DNA of 64,000 nucleotides from Aricia agestis (lineage: Eukaryota > Arthropoda > Insecta > Lepidoptera > Lycaenidae), in the NCBI RefSeq assembly GCF_905147365.1, contig NC_056408.1, forward strand, positions 1,178,001-1,242,000, written 5' to 3'. This document shows, in pieces, positions 1 through 10,400 of this stretch (position 1 is its first letter; each line of letters starts with the position of its first letter). The position numbers and the translations under genes are program-made. The notes under the pieces are model-generated. The model made no database searches. It was not told the DNA's origin and was given only the letters and a program-made list of their open reading frames with translations.

Positions 1-592
1 AATAATTAAATTCTACAATAAACTAAATGACATATAACTTATTCTTAATATTAATATTATTTAATGTTAATTAATTAGATATACAATTATATACATATTT
101 ATCATTGGAAGCAAGTAGTATATTTACAGAAGTAGGAAATGGAATAGGGATTAAAGATAGTTTATTATACAGTTGGGAATGATCATGGAGGGAACACGAT
201 AGTAATAATATATTTTGGGTATATATTTGTAGACAGATAAGCGTCTGACTCACAGATTACTAGTATATATTTGTAGGTCTGACTTGGCTTCTAGTTTGGC
301 TTCTAGCCTCTAGGCATGCTCTAGGCCATAGATTTTTTTTTTGTTAATTCGTCCCGGTCGGGACAGGCAAAGGGAGCGTTGCCCATACAGCCATTTCTAT
401 GTTTTCTCTATTTATAGGCCATAGATAATACAGATATATATATCCATCTATATGTCTATGATCTATGACACTTGCAATATTTAGGTGACTGAACGGTACT
501 AGGCTGACGTTACATGATAGATCAAAAGGAACCAAATTTAAAACGGTAATAGTATGGGAGTTACGATTCCTTAGTTTTTATTGTTTGTAGGT
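1..592. other. AT-rich intergenic DNA, no gene seen
   Basis: No coding pattern is convincing on either strand. The stretch is AT-rich, with short repeats of the CTTCTAG/GGCTTCTAG type near 285-315 and a few ATAGAT words near 420-475. The short open frames here have no recognisable composition or homology. Confidence 0.5.
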
Positions 593-722
593 CATAACAC
601 TGCACCTGTACACCTTGCGAGATTGAACATAATAAGCAGCAATAATTGCACTTTTTGTAACGAAGAGAACGCCGACATGAATCACATTTTTTTCAACTGT
701 TCTAGATTCACCTATGTGTTGG
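593..722 (+). pseudogene. LINE C-terminal zinc-knuckle fragment
   Basis: The + strand reads without stops through a short segment containing the pattern R-L-N-I-I, then C-T-F-C, then N-H-I-F-F-N-C. This is the CxxC...H....C signature found after the reverse transcriptase domain in many insect non-LTR retrotransposons. Nothing upstream or downstream in frame extends it, so it is a small relic. It is probably unrelated to the larger LINE that starts near 843, because that element has a different C-terminus. Confidence 0.55.
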
Positions 723-969
723 CAACAGGGCTTCAAATACCGGTATTTTTTTCATAACGTTACTACTTCAAGGCCATAGATAACGGTATGAAAATTTATT
801 CGATACTAGAAATAACGGTAAAAATTGGAATTAATACCGGTAAATGTTATATACCACTGATCTCTGGGGTATGTCCACAAAAATTATAAAATCAGTAATT
901 GACATCATTGCCCCTTACCTAGCTTTAGTTTTTAATAATTGTATCGAAAGTGGTGTGTTCCCAGACTTA

Positions 970-1127
970 CGGCCGTTCCCAATATTTGATCTATCTCTGG
1001 TTTTGCCCTACTAGAGATAGTAATAGCTCACAATTGACATAAAATATATGTCTCTAATGTCTAATGTGAGCTATTCCTATCTCTAGTAGGGCCAAACCAG
1101 AGATAGATCAAATATTGGGAACTGCCG
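970..1127. mobile_element. 158-bp palindromic MITE with TTA target duplication
   Basis: Inverted ends CGGCCGTTCCCAATATTTGA and the reverse complement of ...CAAATATTGGGAACTGCCG are flanked by TTA at 967-969 and 1128-1130. A second copy lies at 55523-55678. The three-base TTA duplication fits PIF/Harbinger-type MITEs. It sits between codons for D-L and M-K of the LINE. Confidence 0.85.
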
Positions 1128-1656
1128 TTAATGAAGCACAGCAAGGTGATGCCTCTATTTAAAGGTGGGAAGAAATCAGACCCAGCCAATTATAGACCAA
1201 TATCCATATAGCCGACTTTAAGTAAAATCTTTGAAAAAATAATTCTAAATCAATTACTTGCTCATTTTAACTCAAATAATTTATTACATAATAATCAATT
1301 TGGTTTTACTAAAGGTCGGTCTACAACAGATGCAGGCATTAGTCTTCTGTGTAGTATTTTTGAAGCTTGGGAGGAGTCGCAGGATGCACTTGGTATTTTC
1401 TGCGATCTCTCTAAAGCATTTGACTGTGTGGAGTATGATACTCTAATAAGAAAACTACACCATTATGGTGTAAGGGGCACGGCACTTAAACTTCTAAAAT
1501 CTTACCTTACAAATAGAACGCAGAGGGTGGAAGTTAACTCCATAAGGTCTAATGGAACCAAAATAAAATTAGGTGTGCCACAAGGGTCCAGGGCTGTAGC
1601 TAGAGTCAAATTTGAGGTAGGGCACCATCGGTTACAGGTAGGGCGGAAGCAAAAAA

Positions 1657-1945
1657 AATCGGCCAAGTGCGAGTCGGATTCGTGCACGAAGGGTTTCGTA
1701 CCGTTATAGATAAAAAATAGGCCAAAATTGTGTTTTTTGTAATTGAGCCCCCTTTAAATATAAATGTTATTTTAATTGTATTATTAATTAATTAAGTGAT
1801 TTCGCAAAAATGTCTAGTGCCTTCTGTTGCCATTAATATCAATATGCAGCAAAAAAGGCCAAAAAGCACGAATCCTTAAATATTGATTTTATTTTGTTTT
1901 TAGTATTTGTTGTTTTGATTTATCTCTAGGTCAATGATGTATTCA
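1657..1945 (+). repeat. CGGCCAAGTGC dispersed repeat, partial
   Basis: Begins ATCGGCCAAGTGCGAGTCGG and continues with GAAGGGTTTCGTACC and GGCCAAAATTGTG, as in the fuller copy at 18682-19132. The 3' part of the family (GGGTACGGAACCCTAA) is missing here. It lies inside the hAT-like element. Confidence 0.6.
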
Positions 1946-2903
1946 ATTCATTCAATAGTTATTCTTAGATACTTAAAAAAAATCTGTGACAAAGCATGAG
2001 CACTATATCTAAGAACTACATATTATTAAATCCTCAATTACGAAGAACAAGCGAACAATATGGTTAAACTTCTGGATGTAGCGATCCACGTGTGAGTGAG
2101 AGTGAGGAAATAATAATTAATTGTTGGGTTGGGTGATACGAGTCAATAGATACGACTAAAAATATATTTAGATTATTATTGTTTCTGCAAACTTATTAAA
2201 ATAATAATTAATAATAAAATAACATAAAATATTTAAAACAGCTGAATTCTACGATTCGCCATAATATTATTAAAAATGCGAAGAACTTCGTCACAATAGA
2301 CATAACGACCAGTAGTTCGACTGCAAAGAGACGGACAGGTTTCAATATCTGTCAAATTCGTCGGGTTTCACTAGGATTATGAACGGAATGTGCCTCGCGC
2401 TGGCTGATATAATAAATTTTTAAATATTAAAAATAAAGTTTTCAAAATTGGATTCTGACAATTTTAATCGCATGTGCCAAAACACAAACAACAATACGAC
2501 CAAAGAGGAACACGTCCAGCGAATATGTCATAGTTTTAAATTCGTAGGTAACAAGTTAACAACCCTATCGACGATTTTCGTCATAATACGTCAAATTTAA
2601 AAATTTCAACATCAGTTCTAAGTCGGCATACTCTATCATTCTGTCTACTCTGACTTCGTTCAGATCAACTTTTTTTGTTCTTTTTTTTTCAAAGGCCAAA
2701 AATACCATACCAGCCATTCTTTCGTGACCCATGTGACAGTCTTTAAGGCCTATTAATTGCAGTTAAAGTTGAAAACGTGGACTCGCACACTGCAGTACTA
2801 CATCTTTTTTTTTTCATTAAGATTATAATTAAATGGACGCATCGCTTAATCTAATAGTGATTCAAATGCCATCTATACACAGAACAAAGAATTATTATCG
2901 ACG

Positions 2904-2977
2904 ACTTCTGTGGCCCAATGGTTGGGCGTGTGGCAGCTTAATCCGGGGGACGCGGGTTCGAATCCTGCCAACGGAAC
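2904..2977 (+). repeat. tRNA-derived SINE head or tRNA relic
   Basis: Contains an A-box-like TGGCCCAATGGTTGGG and a perfect B box GGTTCGAATCC at the right spacing, so it looks like a pol III promoter of tRNA origin. The outer stem pairs imperfectly and the anticodon arm is poor, so I do not call a functional tRNA. It is carried inside the hAT-like element. Confidence 0.5.
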
Positions 2978-3087
2978 AAAAAGTTTTTAAAGGTATAATA
3001 AAAATCTTAACTATATAATGTATAGTTTATATAAAAATAAAGTATATTTCTGTTGTCTAATACCTGTAATGCAAGTCCTTTAGGTCT

Positions 3088-3526
3088 TCCTTTTTAGGGT
3101 TCCATACCCAAAGGGTAAAAACGGGACCCTATTACTGAGACTTCGATGTCTGTCCGTCTGTTTCCAGGCTGTAACTCAAGAACGGTAATAGCTAGAGAAA
3201 TGAAATTTTCACAGATTATGTATTTCTGTTGCCGCTATAACAACAAATACTAAAAACAAAATAAATTAAATATTTAAGGAGGGCTCCCATACAACAAACG
3301 TGATTTTTCTAACATTTTTTGCTTAACTATCAATGATGACAACAGGTAGGCACTTGAAATTTTCACAAAGGCCTTAATAATATCTGTAATTTAATAAATA
3401 ATAATAAAAGTTAAAAAAAAATAAGGGTTAGGTAGGTAGGTAGGTCCCATACTATTTTTGCTCTATAACGGTACGTGCGCGGTATAACCGTTCGTGCGCG
3501 GGTCCGACTCGCACTTGGCCGATTAT
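3088..3526 (-). repeat. CGGCCAAGTGC dispersed repeat, near-full copy
   Basis: Reads on the minus strand from CGGCCAAGTGCGAGTCGGAC (3' side of the window segment) to GGGTATGGAACCCTAAAAA. The internal segment with CCCAAAGGGTAAAAACGGGA is the widely seen lepidopteran form. Together with the partial + copy at 1657 it makes inverted arms inside the hAT-like element. Confidence 0.6.
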
Positions 3527-4251
3527 TGGTATTTTTAAGGTAGGGCATTGTGATTTTAAGGTAGGGCATTGCCCCACTATGCCCCCCCCTAGCTACGGCC
3601 CTGCAAGGGTCCATTTTAGGGCCTTTTCTTTTTCTCATCTATATAAATGATTTACCTTATCTTGTTAAAGATAAGCATGAGATAGTACTTTTTGCTGATG
3701 ACACTTCACTAATTTTTAATGTGAAGAGGCGACAATTTAATTATGACGAGGTAAATAGTGCTCTCTCAAAAATAGTACATTGGTTTAATGCTAATAATTT
3801 ACTTTTGAACTGTAATAAAACAAAATGTTTAAAATTTATCTTGCCAAATGTTAGGCAAGTACAAACCAATGTACTATTAAATGATGAGAAAATGAATTTA
3901 GTAGACACCACCGTATTCCTAGGCATAACGCTGGATTGTAAGTTACAATGGGGTCCACATATTGCGAAACTGGCAGATAAGCTTAGTTCTACAGCATATG
4001 CTGTTAAAAAAATTCGTGAAATCACTGATGTAGAGACCGCGCGATTAGTTTACTTTAGCTACTTTCATAGCATAATGTCTTACGGCATCCTCTTGTGGGG
4101 AAACGCGGCGGACATTAATACAATATTTGTGCTGCAGAAGCGAGCTATTCGTTCTATTTATAAGATGTCGTCTTTGGAATCTCTAAGAGAAAAATTTAAA
4201 GAAATAAGAATTCTGACCGTCACATCTCAATACATTTTGGAAAATCTCTTA

Positions 4252-5692
4252 TCTACACTACTATTATAAAGAGGAAAGATTTGATTTTTTGTTTGTTTGT
4301 TTGTTTGTTTGTTTGTTTGTTTGTTTGTTTGTTTGTTTGAGTCGAATAGGCTCCGAAACTACTGGACCGATTTGAAAAATTCTTTTACCATTGGAATCCT
4401 GCATTATTTCTGCTGAACATAGGCTAATTTTTATTTTGGAAAAATATAAGGTTCCGTAAGATATTTGGGATTTTCGGACGCAAGGTTTAAAAAATCAACC
4501 AGAAAAGTTACTTATTTTGCGTACGCTGCCTAAACTATAAAAGATAGAGGCATAAAATGTTCTAAGTAATTATAGATCTTTTAAATATCTACAAAAAAGT
4601 CCGCGACACACTATACCTATCTATGTTGAGTGAGGCACAATAACCATTTTTTTATTAAAAAATCTAGAATTTTTTTTGGACTATATTTAAATGCGTTTAT
4701 TTAAATCATGCTATTGACCCTTATCAAAATAAATTATTTCATCACTAAGTACAGTTAATGTAGATAATATTTGGTCTTTGAATGATTAAAATTGGACGTT
4801 TGGTTTTAATGTTATGGCGAAATTAAAATATTACGATTTCTGCTGCACGTTGCGAATTGGGCGTCAAGGCGCGATGCGCGGGTGTGCGTGCGGTAGGGGA
4901 GAGATTTAATTATCAGTGCCACAGACTCGCCCCGAGAGTCCACGTAAATATTACCTCGATCGTGGGAATCGCAGACACAATAGATTTTCAATAGTTATGC
5001 GACAGCCGGGTGCTGCTTTATTGATTTGATATAGACTATCGTGCTTCATTATTATAATCCTAATTTCAAAAAAGCTTTAAAAGTTATGACTACGAAAGTA
5101 ATATTTTTAGAACTTTTTAAAATAAGTTTTGAATGACTATTATTTTTGATTGCTATTATAATTAATTAATTTCTTTAACTATAAATCTCCAATAGCGGCA
5201 GCCGGCTGCCAGCATAACAATTGAAGATCTATTGTGTCTGCGATACCCACGATGCCGATGCACGATGGAAGTATTAATGCATATTTTTTAATCCACACTA
5301 TTTCTGCTGAATATAGGCTATATTTAATGAAAGAAAAAAGGGAACCGTATTAAGTGTTAATAATTGTGTGAAAAATCTACCAAAATATTCCTTCTTGCTT
5401 ATGCTTTATAAATTATAGACTATACTTACTTATCGCAAAGTGATGTACTATAGTCTTATAGTTCTGCAGGTAAGGATAAAATAATCAAACATAACACTTA
5501 AAATATAAAAATATAAAAAAAAATACAATAAAAATGTGTTATATGTACATAATAATTATAATATAGTAGTTGCAGGCTAAATAATGTTAACTATTTTTAT
5601 GTTCTGCTTAACTTAAAGATTGACTACCTTTATTTAAAAAAAATAATTTAAAAACCAATGTCCACCCGTGCGAAGCCGGGCCGGGCCGCTAG
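4252..5692 (+). mobile_element. Non-autonomous Helitron (1,441 bp) inside the LINE
   Basis: Starts TCTACACTACTATTATAAAG after an A and ends GGGCCGGGCCGCTAG before a T, with no target duplication. These are Helitron hallmarks: 5' TC, 3' CTAG and insertion between A and T. A (TTTG)n tract lies at about 4290-4339, and no Rep/helicase coding is present. A nested imperfect palindrome (about 4945-5000 against 5195-5275) carries the GCAGCCGGCTGC word also seen at 44832-44963. A second copy of the family, on the minus strand, runs off the right end of the window. Confidence 0.85.
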
Positions 5693-6299
5693 TATGTTAG
5701 AAAGAACATAAATATTTTCAAAAAGAAAAGTGATAATCATAATGTAAATACTAGAAATAAGAACAAGTTAGCAATACCAATGTTCAGACTAGCCAAAATA
5801 AGCAAATCCTTTAAAGGCCAATGTATACGCCTATACAATAAAATCCCAGAAAATGTTCAAAATCTACCTTTAAACAAATTTAAAAAAGCAGTTAAAGAAC
5901 GTTTGTGTGCTAAAGCGTATTATAAAGTCAATGATTTCTTCGAGGACAGCACACCTTGGAAATAGGGTGGCTCCATGCAGGTTACTTTTCTTTTAATTTT
6001 GTTACATAGCTGTAAGCCGTAACATTGTAATTTTCCATTTTTTTTGCAAAAGATGGCCCCGTGCGAGTTTCTTACGCCGGTTCTTCTCGGCGGGGTAGTT
6101 CCCGAACCGGTGGTAGGCAACGTAGTTTCTTCGTTCGACTTTCAAAAAGTGTATCATGATACCCATTTTGAATAAAAAGATATTTTATTTTATTTTATTT
6201 TAATTTATTTATAACGGTAAATAGGATTTATAACGGTAAATATATGTTCTTTTATAACGTTACCTAGAGTAAAATTTACTCAATTTAATCAATCAGTTC

Positions 6300-6616
6300 T
6301 TTTTTTTTTATTAAATAAGGGAGCAAATGAGCAAACAGGTCACCTGATGGAAAGCAACTTCCGTCACCCATGGACACTCGCAGCATCAGAAGAGCTGCAG
6401 GTGAGTTGCCGGCCTTTTAAGAGGGAATAGGAGAGAGGGATGGGAAGGGAATAGGGGAGGATAGGGAAGGGAATAGGGTAGGGGATTGGGCCTCCGGTAA
6501 ACTCACTCACTCGGCAAAACACAGTGCAAGCGCTGTTCCACGCCGGTTTTCTGTGAGAACGTGGTATTTCTCCGATCGAGCCGGCCCATTCGTGCCGAAG
6601 CATGGCTCTCCCACGT
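6300..6616 (-). repeat. GGCAAACGAGC dispersed repeat, copy 1
   Basis: Begins with a T tract (a poly(A) tract when read on the minus strand), then GTCACCTGATGGAAAGCAAC, CCATGGACACTCGCAGCATC, a purine-rich GGGAATAGGGGAGG stretch, and ends GCATGGCTCTCCCACGT. The same repeat occurs at 15190-15548 and 38675-38994, with fragments at 41916 and 51349. The poly(A)-like tail suggests retroposition. Confidence 0.7.
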
Positions 6617-6752
6617 ATAAATTCTACGTGGTTAAAACTAAAATAAAACTAAAATGTTTATATGGACTGTCTTCATTATGCATTTTAATTTTTTATACTA
6701 TTTGTTATATAATATCGATCTTATATTAAAATTTACAAAAAAATTTGGACAC

Positions 6753-6945
6753 TGTTGCCGGGGCGCAGCGGGTCTTGCCAGGGCGAGTTTTATCGGGCCG
6801 TGTCGCATTGACGAAAATCCGCCGAGCAAAAATCTGCGCCGATGCGCCCCGGCACAGTGTGCGATACGCGCATCCGCTTCTGTACAAATTGTATGGAGGC
6901 GGATTTTTGCGATGCGCCGCGGCACGCTGAGCCCCGGCAGTCCGG
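6753..6945. mobile_element. GC-rich palindromic MITE-like element
   Basis: The left end GCCGGGGCGCAGCG is matched inverted by CGCTGAGCCCCGGC on the right, with an inner inverted pair built on GGCGGATTTT. It is strikingly GC-rich inside AT-rich flanks. Several overlapping open frames on both strands follow from its base composition and are not genes. Confidence 0.5.
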
Positions 6946-7016
6946 CACGGCCCGTCTGAGTGTGCTCACTCGACACTGGTCATGGTTATATAGCAAAGTG
7001 CCATAATAAGAAAAAA

Positions 7017-7253
7017 AAACCGGCCAAGTGCGAGTTGGACTTGCCCATGAAGGGTTCCGCAGCAGCAATAGGTTTATTTCTATGAAATTAAAAGGTTTTT
7101 GGTTTATTTTTATATTTCAGTTAATTTAATGAAAGTTAAATTAAGGTTTACCATTTATGATTATGACATATAATATAAAAAAAACTACTTGCTAGATGAC
7201 GAATCTATAAAGTATAAGGGTTCCGTTTTTTGCCATTTGTCTACGGAACCCTA
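7017..7253 (+). repeat. CGGCCAAGTGC dispersed repeat, internally shortened
   Basis: Starts CCGGCCAAGTGCGAGTTGGA and ends CTACGGAACCCTAAAAAAG, matching both ends of the 18682-19132 copy but with much of the body missing. It lies about 175 bp upstream of the centrobin start codon. Confidence 0.65.
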
Positions 7254-7428
7254 AAAAAGAAGAAGAAAATACAAACAAGATGCAAACAAGTTTATGAAAT
7301 ATTTTTTTAGAACCAATTCTTTCAGTCAATTACTTTTTATATTTCTCTATGTTTTATTCATAATTTAACTCAACTTATTATTATAATGGCATCTGTTCTA
7401 GACTCCGGTATAGAAAGGGATTATTGTG

Positions 7429-10400
7429 ATGAGTGAAACGGACGACACCGACGTTCTCTTAAACATACCGCCAAACTTTTTTAATGTGAAAAGTTCCGAT
7501 TCCGAGGACTCCTTCATAAACTCCTCTAGAACTGTCCTGCATAAACCCGTCTCGTGCACGGCTCGAGTGCTCGGCAAGCTCGTAGATCAAGTGCATACGC
7601 TAGAATCCAGATTGGAAGATCTCGAGTTGGATAACAGCATTAACTCTACCGCCAAATCTCTAAAATACAATACATGGAATAATATCAGTTGCGATAGTCG
7701 CAGTGTCGACCGGGAGTACTTCACTTTTCCCCGTCGACGTCGCCGCAAAGTGAGAAAGGCGAGAAGCGGCGAGAGAGATGTCCCGAGCGACTGGAGGACA
7801 GTGAGTACCTTAGAACGTTCCAAGCGCGACACCCCCAGCATGGACGGAGACATAAGTAGTATTATATCGACCCCCAGTAAAAAAAACGATCGACTTCTAC
7901 TGAATGAAATAGATGAGTTTTTGAATAAAGTGGAATCATACGAAAGTCCGGAATCCATTTACAGAAGAGAAAGTAGTATAAACACGAACGATGTCATTAA
8001 AGCCACAGGGGACTATATCACGGACAAACTCGATCCTAGTACTGAGGTGAAGTTGCCGAGCGGCAGAATGGTTCCTGCGAATATATTAGACAAATACATT
8101 TACTTAGTGAAAAACAACCAGGGCCAAGCGTCAAATAGTGACTACGATACAAATGAAAAGTCAAACAGTATAAGTAGACTTAACTTCACAGAAAACAAGG
8201 ATGTGCAGACGACTTCTACACCGAAACGTACCAAAGAAGGTGCCAATTTTTCAGACAGTTTCAAGCCCTCCTCCAATAAAATATACGACAGAGCTTCTAT
8301 GGTTCTAGAACAGTACAAGTCTCAAAACTCATCTAACAACAATAAAACCTCTTTACAAGATTCAATAAAGAAGGAGGAATTCAAAATGCCCCAAATTAGG
8401 CCATTTGTGGACAATGATGGCTTGAAGATGACAGCTATGCAGGTGGACACTATAGATACTGACTTGTTGAGTTTGAGTGAGCTGTGGGGGGAGAGGGGGG
8501 AGAATGTAGAAAGAGCTGACAGCATCAAATTAGAGGAAGAGAGATTGAAAAGAGAAGTAAGTAGAATAATAAAATTCCCTGAGCATTGGTAACTATTATG
8601 AGCAGAACTATTAATAATAAATCCTAATAACATTATTGTGATGTTGGTAGAGGGCAATCAGTTTTAATTAAAGTAATAGTTAAGTCAAGGTTTACAGTAT
8701 GTTATTAATGTTTCAGCACTGTGAAGTGACAATTCAACAGCTACAGAAGAAAATTTTAGATCAGCAAGAGAAACTGGCAGTAGCTATGAAGGTTGATAAA
8801 GCTAAGGACACCGCTATTTCCAAACTCCGGGAGGCCTGGCTGAGACTCACTAACAGCCTTAGTAGAGCAGAAGAGAGACACAAGGCAGCCCTCGACAAGA
8901 TGGTGAGAGAAGTGGAAAACTTTAAAAATGTAGCTGATGATTCACAGAAGGTTTGTTACAAAATCTTTTGTTATAAATAATGGTTTAAGTGTTTAGTTTG
9001 TATGTCAGCACTCAGCAGTGCAAAGTCATAGTTTAACTTACCATTGTTAATCTAAATTTTTATTGACCAAGCCATTTGTCATTTATTTGGTAACTAGCGA
9101 CCCGCCCTGTCTTCGCATCGGGTATAAAATATATTATAGCCACTGAAAAAATGATTAAAATCGATTCAGCAGTTTTGACTTTTATTCATTACTAGCTGTT
9201 GCCCGCGACTTCGTCCGCGTTAGTATAGTAGATCACGTCCCAAGTATTATTTATTGTACAAAAATATTTAATGTACATCATTGACTTTCCTACGATTTTA
9301 TTACATATAGATGTTCCGCGCGTCTTCGCTTGCGTAATTTAGGAATTTATCGCGACCGTACATTTTTCCGCAAAAAAATAGCCTATGTCCCTTAACGTGG
9401 TCCATTCTTCATGTTTGCCAAATAACATAAAAATTGCTCCAGTAGTTCTTAAGAATCTTAAGATAATAAGCCCTTTTATATAATCTCCCCCGTTTTTACC
9501 ACATTTTCCACACTATTTATTCGCTCCTATTAGTCTTAGCGTGATAAAATATAGCCTATAGCCTTCCTCGATCAATGGGCTATCTAACACTGAAAGAATT
9601 TTTCAAATCGGACCAGTAGTTCCAGAGATTAGCGCGTTCAAATAAGCTCTTTCAAAGCCATTATTTGTCGTAAAAAGAAAATGACAAAAAAATGTTATTA
9701 TGGGATATCCATAAGAGATAGACATATACCATCGCGGAGTTTTCTGTAGACCTTTTCAATGTGTATTGTACACATTGAAAAGGTCTACAGACTTGGTACA
9801 TTATTTTGATAAATCTCGTAGGGTTCAGCCTGCGTTTGCAATGTAAGCAGAAAAAATGTAATTATTGACGACATCACATTAGAAACCCTAACAATAACAA
9901 TATTTCTCTACTGTTTAATGAATGTTATAATATACATATAACCTTCCTCTTGAATCACTCTATCTATTAAAGAAAACCGCATCAAAATCCGTTGTGTAGT
10001 TTAAAGATTAAAGGGAACAAAGGGACATGAGGGAAAAAAAAGCGACTTTGTTTTATAATATGTATAGAATCTGTAAAAAAAGGAAACTAATGTTTTTTTG
10101 TTACAGAAAACTAACCACTTTGAAAAGGAGCTTTACAAGGCATTGGATTTGGCTCATGATTACCAGGAAAAGTGTAAGCAAATAAATAATGAAAAAGTTG
10201 AACTTCAAGAGCATACTGAGAAGATGTTAGCAGAGAAAGAGGATGAAATACTCACAAAACAGAATGAAATAGAGAGTCTGAGGGAGAATTATGAAACTGT
10301 AATGAAAATGAATAAGCACTCCACAGAATATGTTAGCAATTTGGAAGAAGCTATGGAAAAGGTATGTAATATTATGTAAAATTAATTGCGTAACCCTAAT

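Larger units (their letters stand above)
1589..3603. mobile_element. Non-autonomous hAT-like element (2,015 bp), 8-bp duplication CAAGGGTC
   Basis: The ends are CAGGGCTGTAGCTAG and, inverted, CAGGGCCGTAGCTAG. Exact 8-bp copies of CAAGGGTC lie at 1581-1588 and 3604-3611. Both the end sequence and the duplication length are typical of hAT superfamily transposons. No transposase frame is present. The interior holds dispersed-repeat copies in opposite orientations (1657-1945 and 3088-3526) and a tRNA-like segment. The insertion falls inside the PQGS motif codons of the LINE. Confidence 0.85.
843..6205 (+). mobile_element. 5'-truncated LINE (Jockey/CR1-like), interrupted by three insertions
   Basis: This is a non-LTR retrotransposon lacking its 5' end; no endonuclease domain is visible. 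Its reverse transcriptase can be read through four blocks: 843-969 (LWGMS, GVFPDL), 1128-1588 (KGGKKSDPANYRPIS, FGF, DLSKAFD, GVPQG), 3604-4251 (SILGPF, FADDTSL, LGITLD) and 5693-5965 (NTRNKNKLAIP to a TAG stop at 5963-5965). The 3' UTR (5966-6205) ends in AATAAA and a run of TTTTA units, as expected for target-primed integration. The gaps are a MITE (970-1127), a hAT-like element (1589-3603) and a Helitron (4252-5692). Taking out each insert with one copy of its target duplication restores the local codon order. The exact LINE clade was not settled. Confidence 0.85.

Noticed and set aside
7381..7428. Alternative start codons for centrobin (ATG at 7386; GTG at 7426)
   Set aside because: The 7386 ATG is in another frame that stops at once. 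The GTG is only an upstream in-frame codon, and the ATG at 7429 is the natural start.
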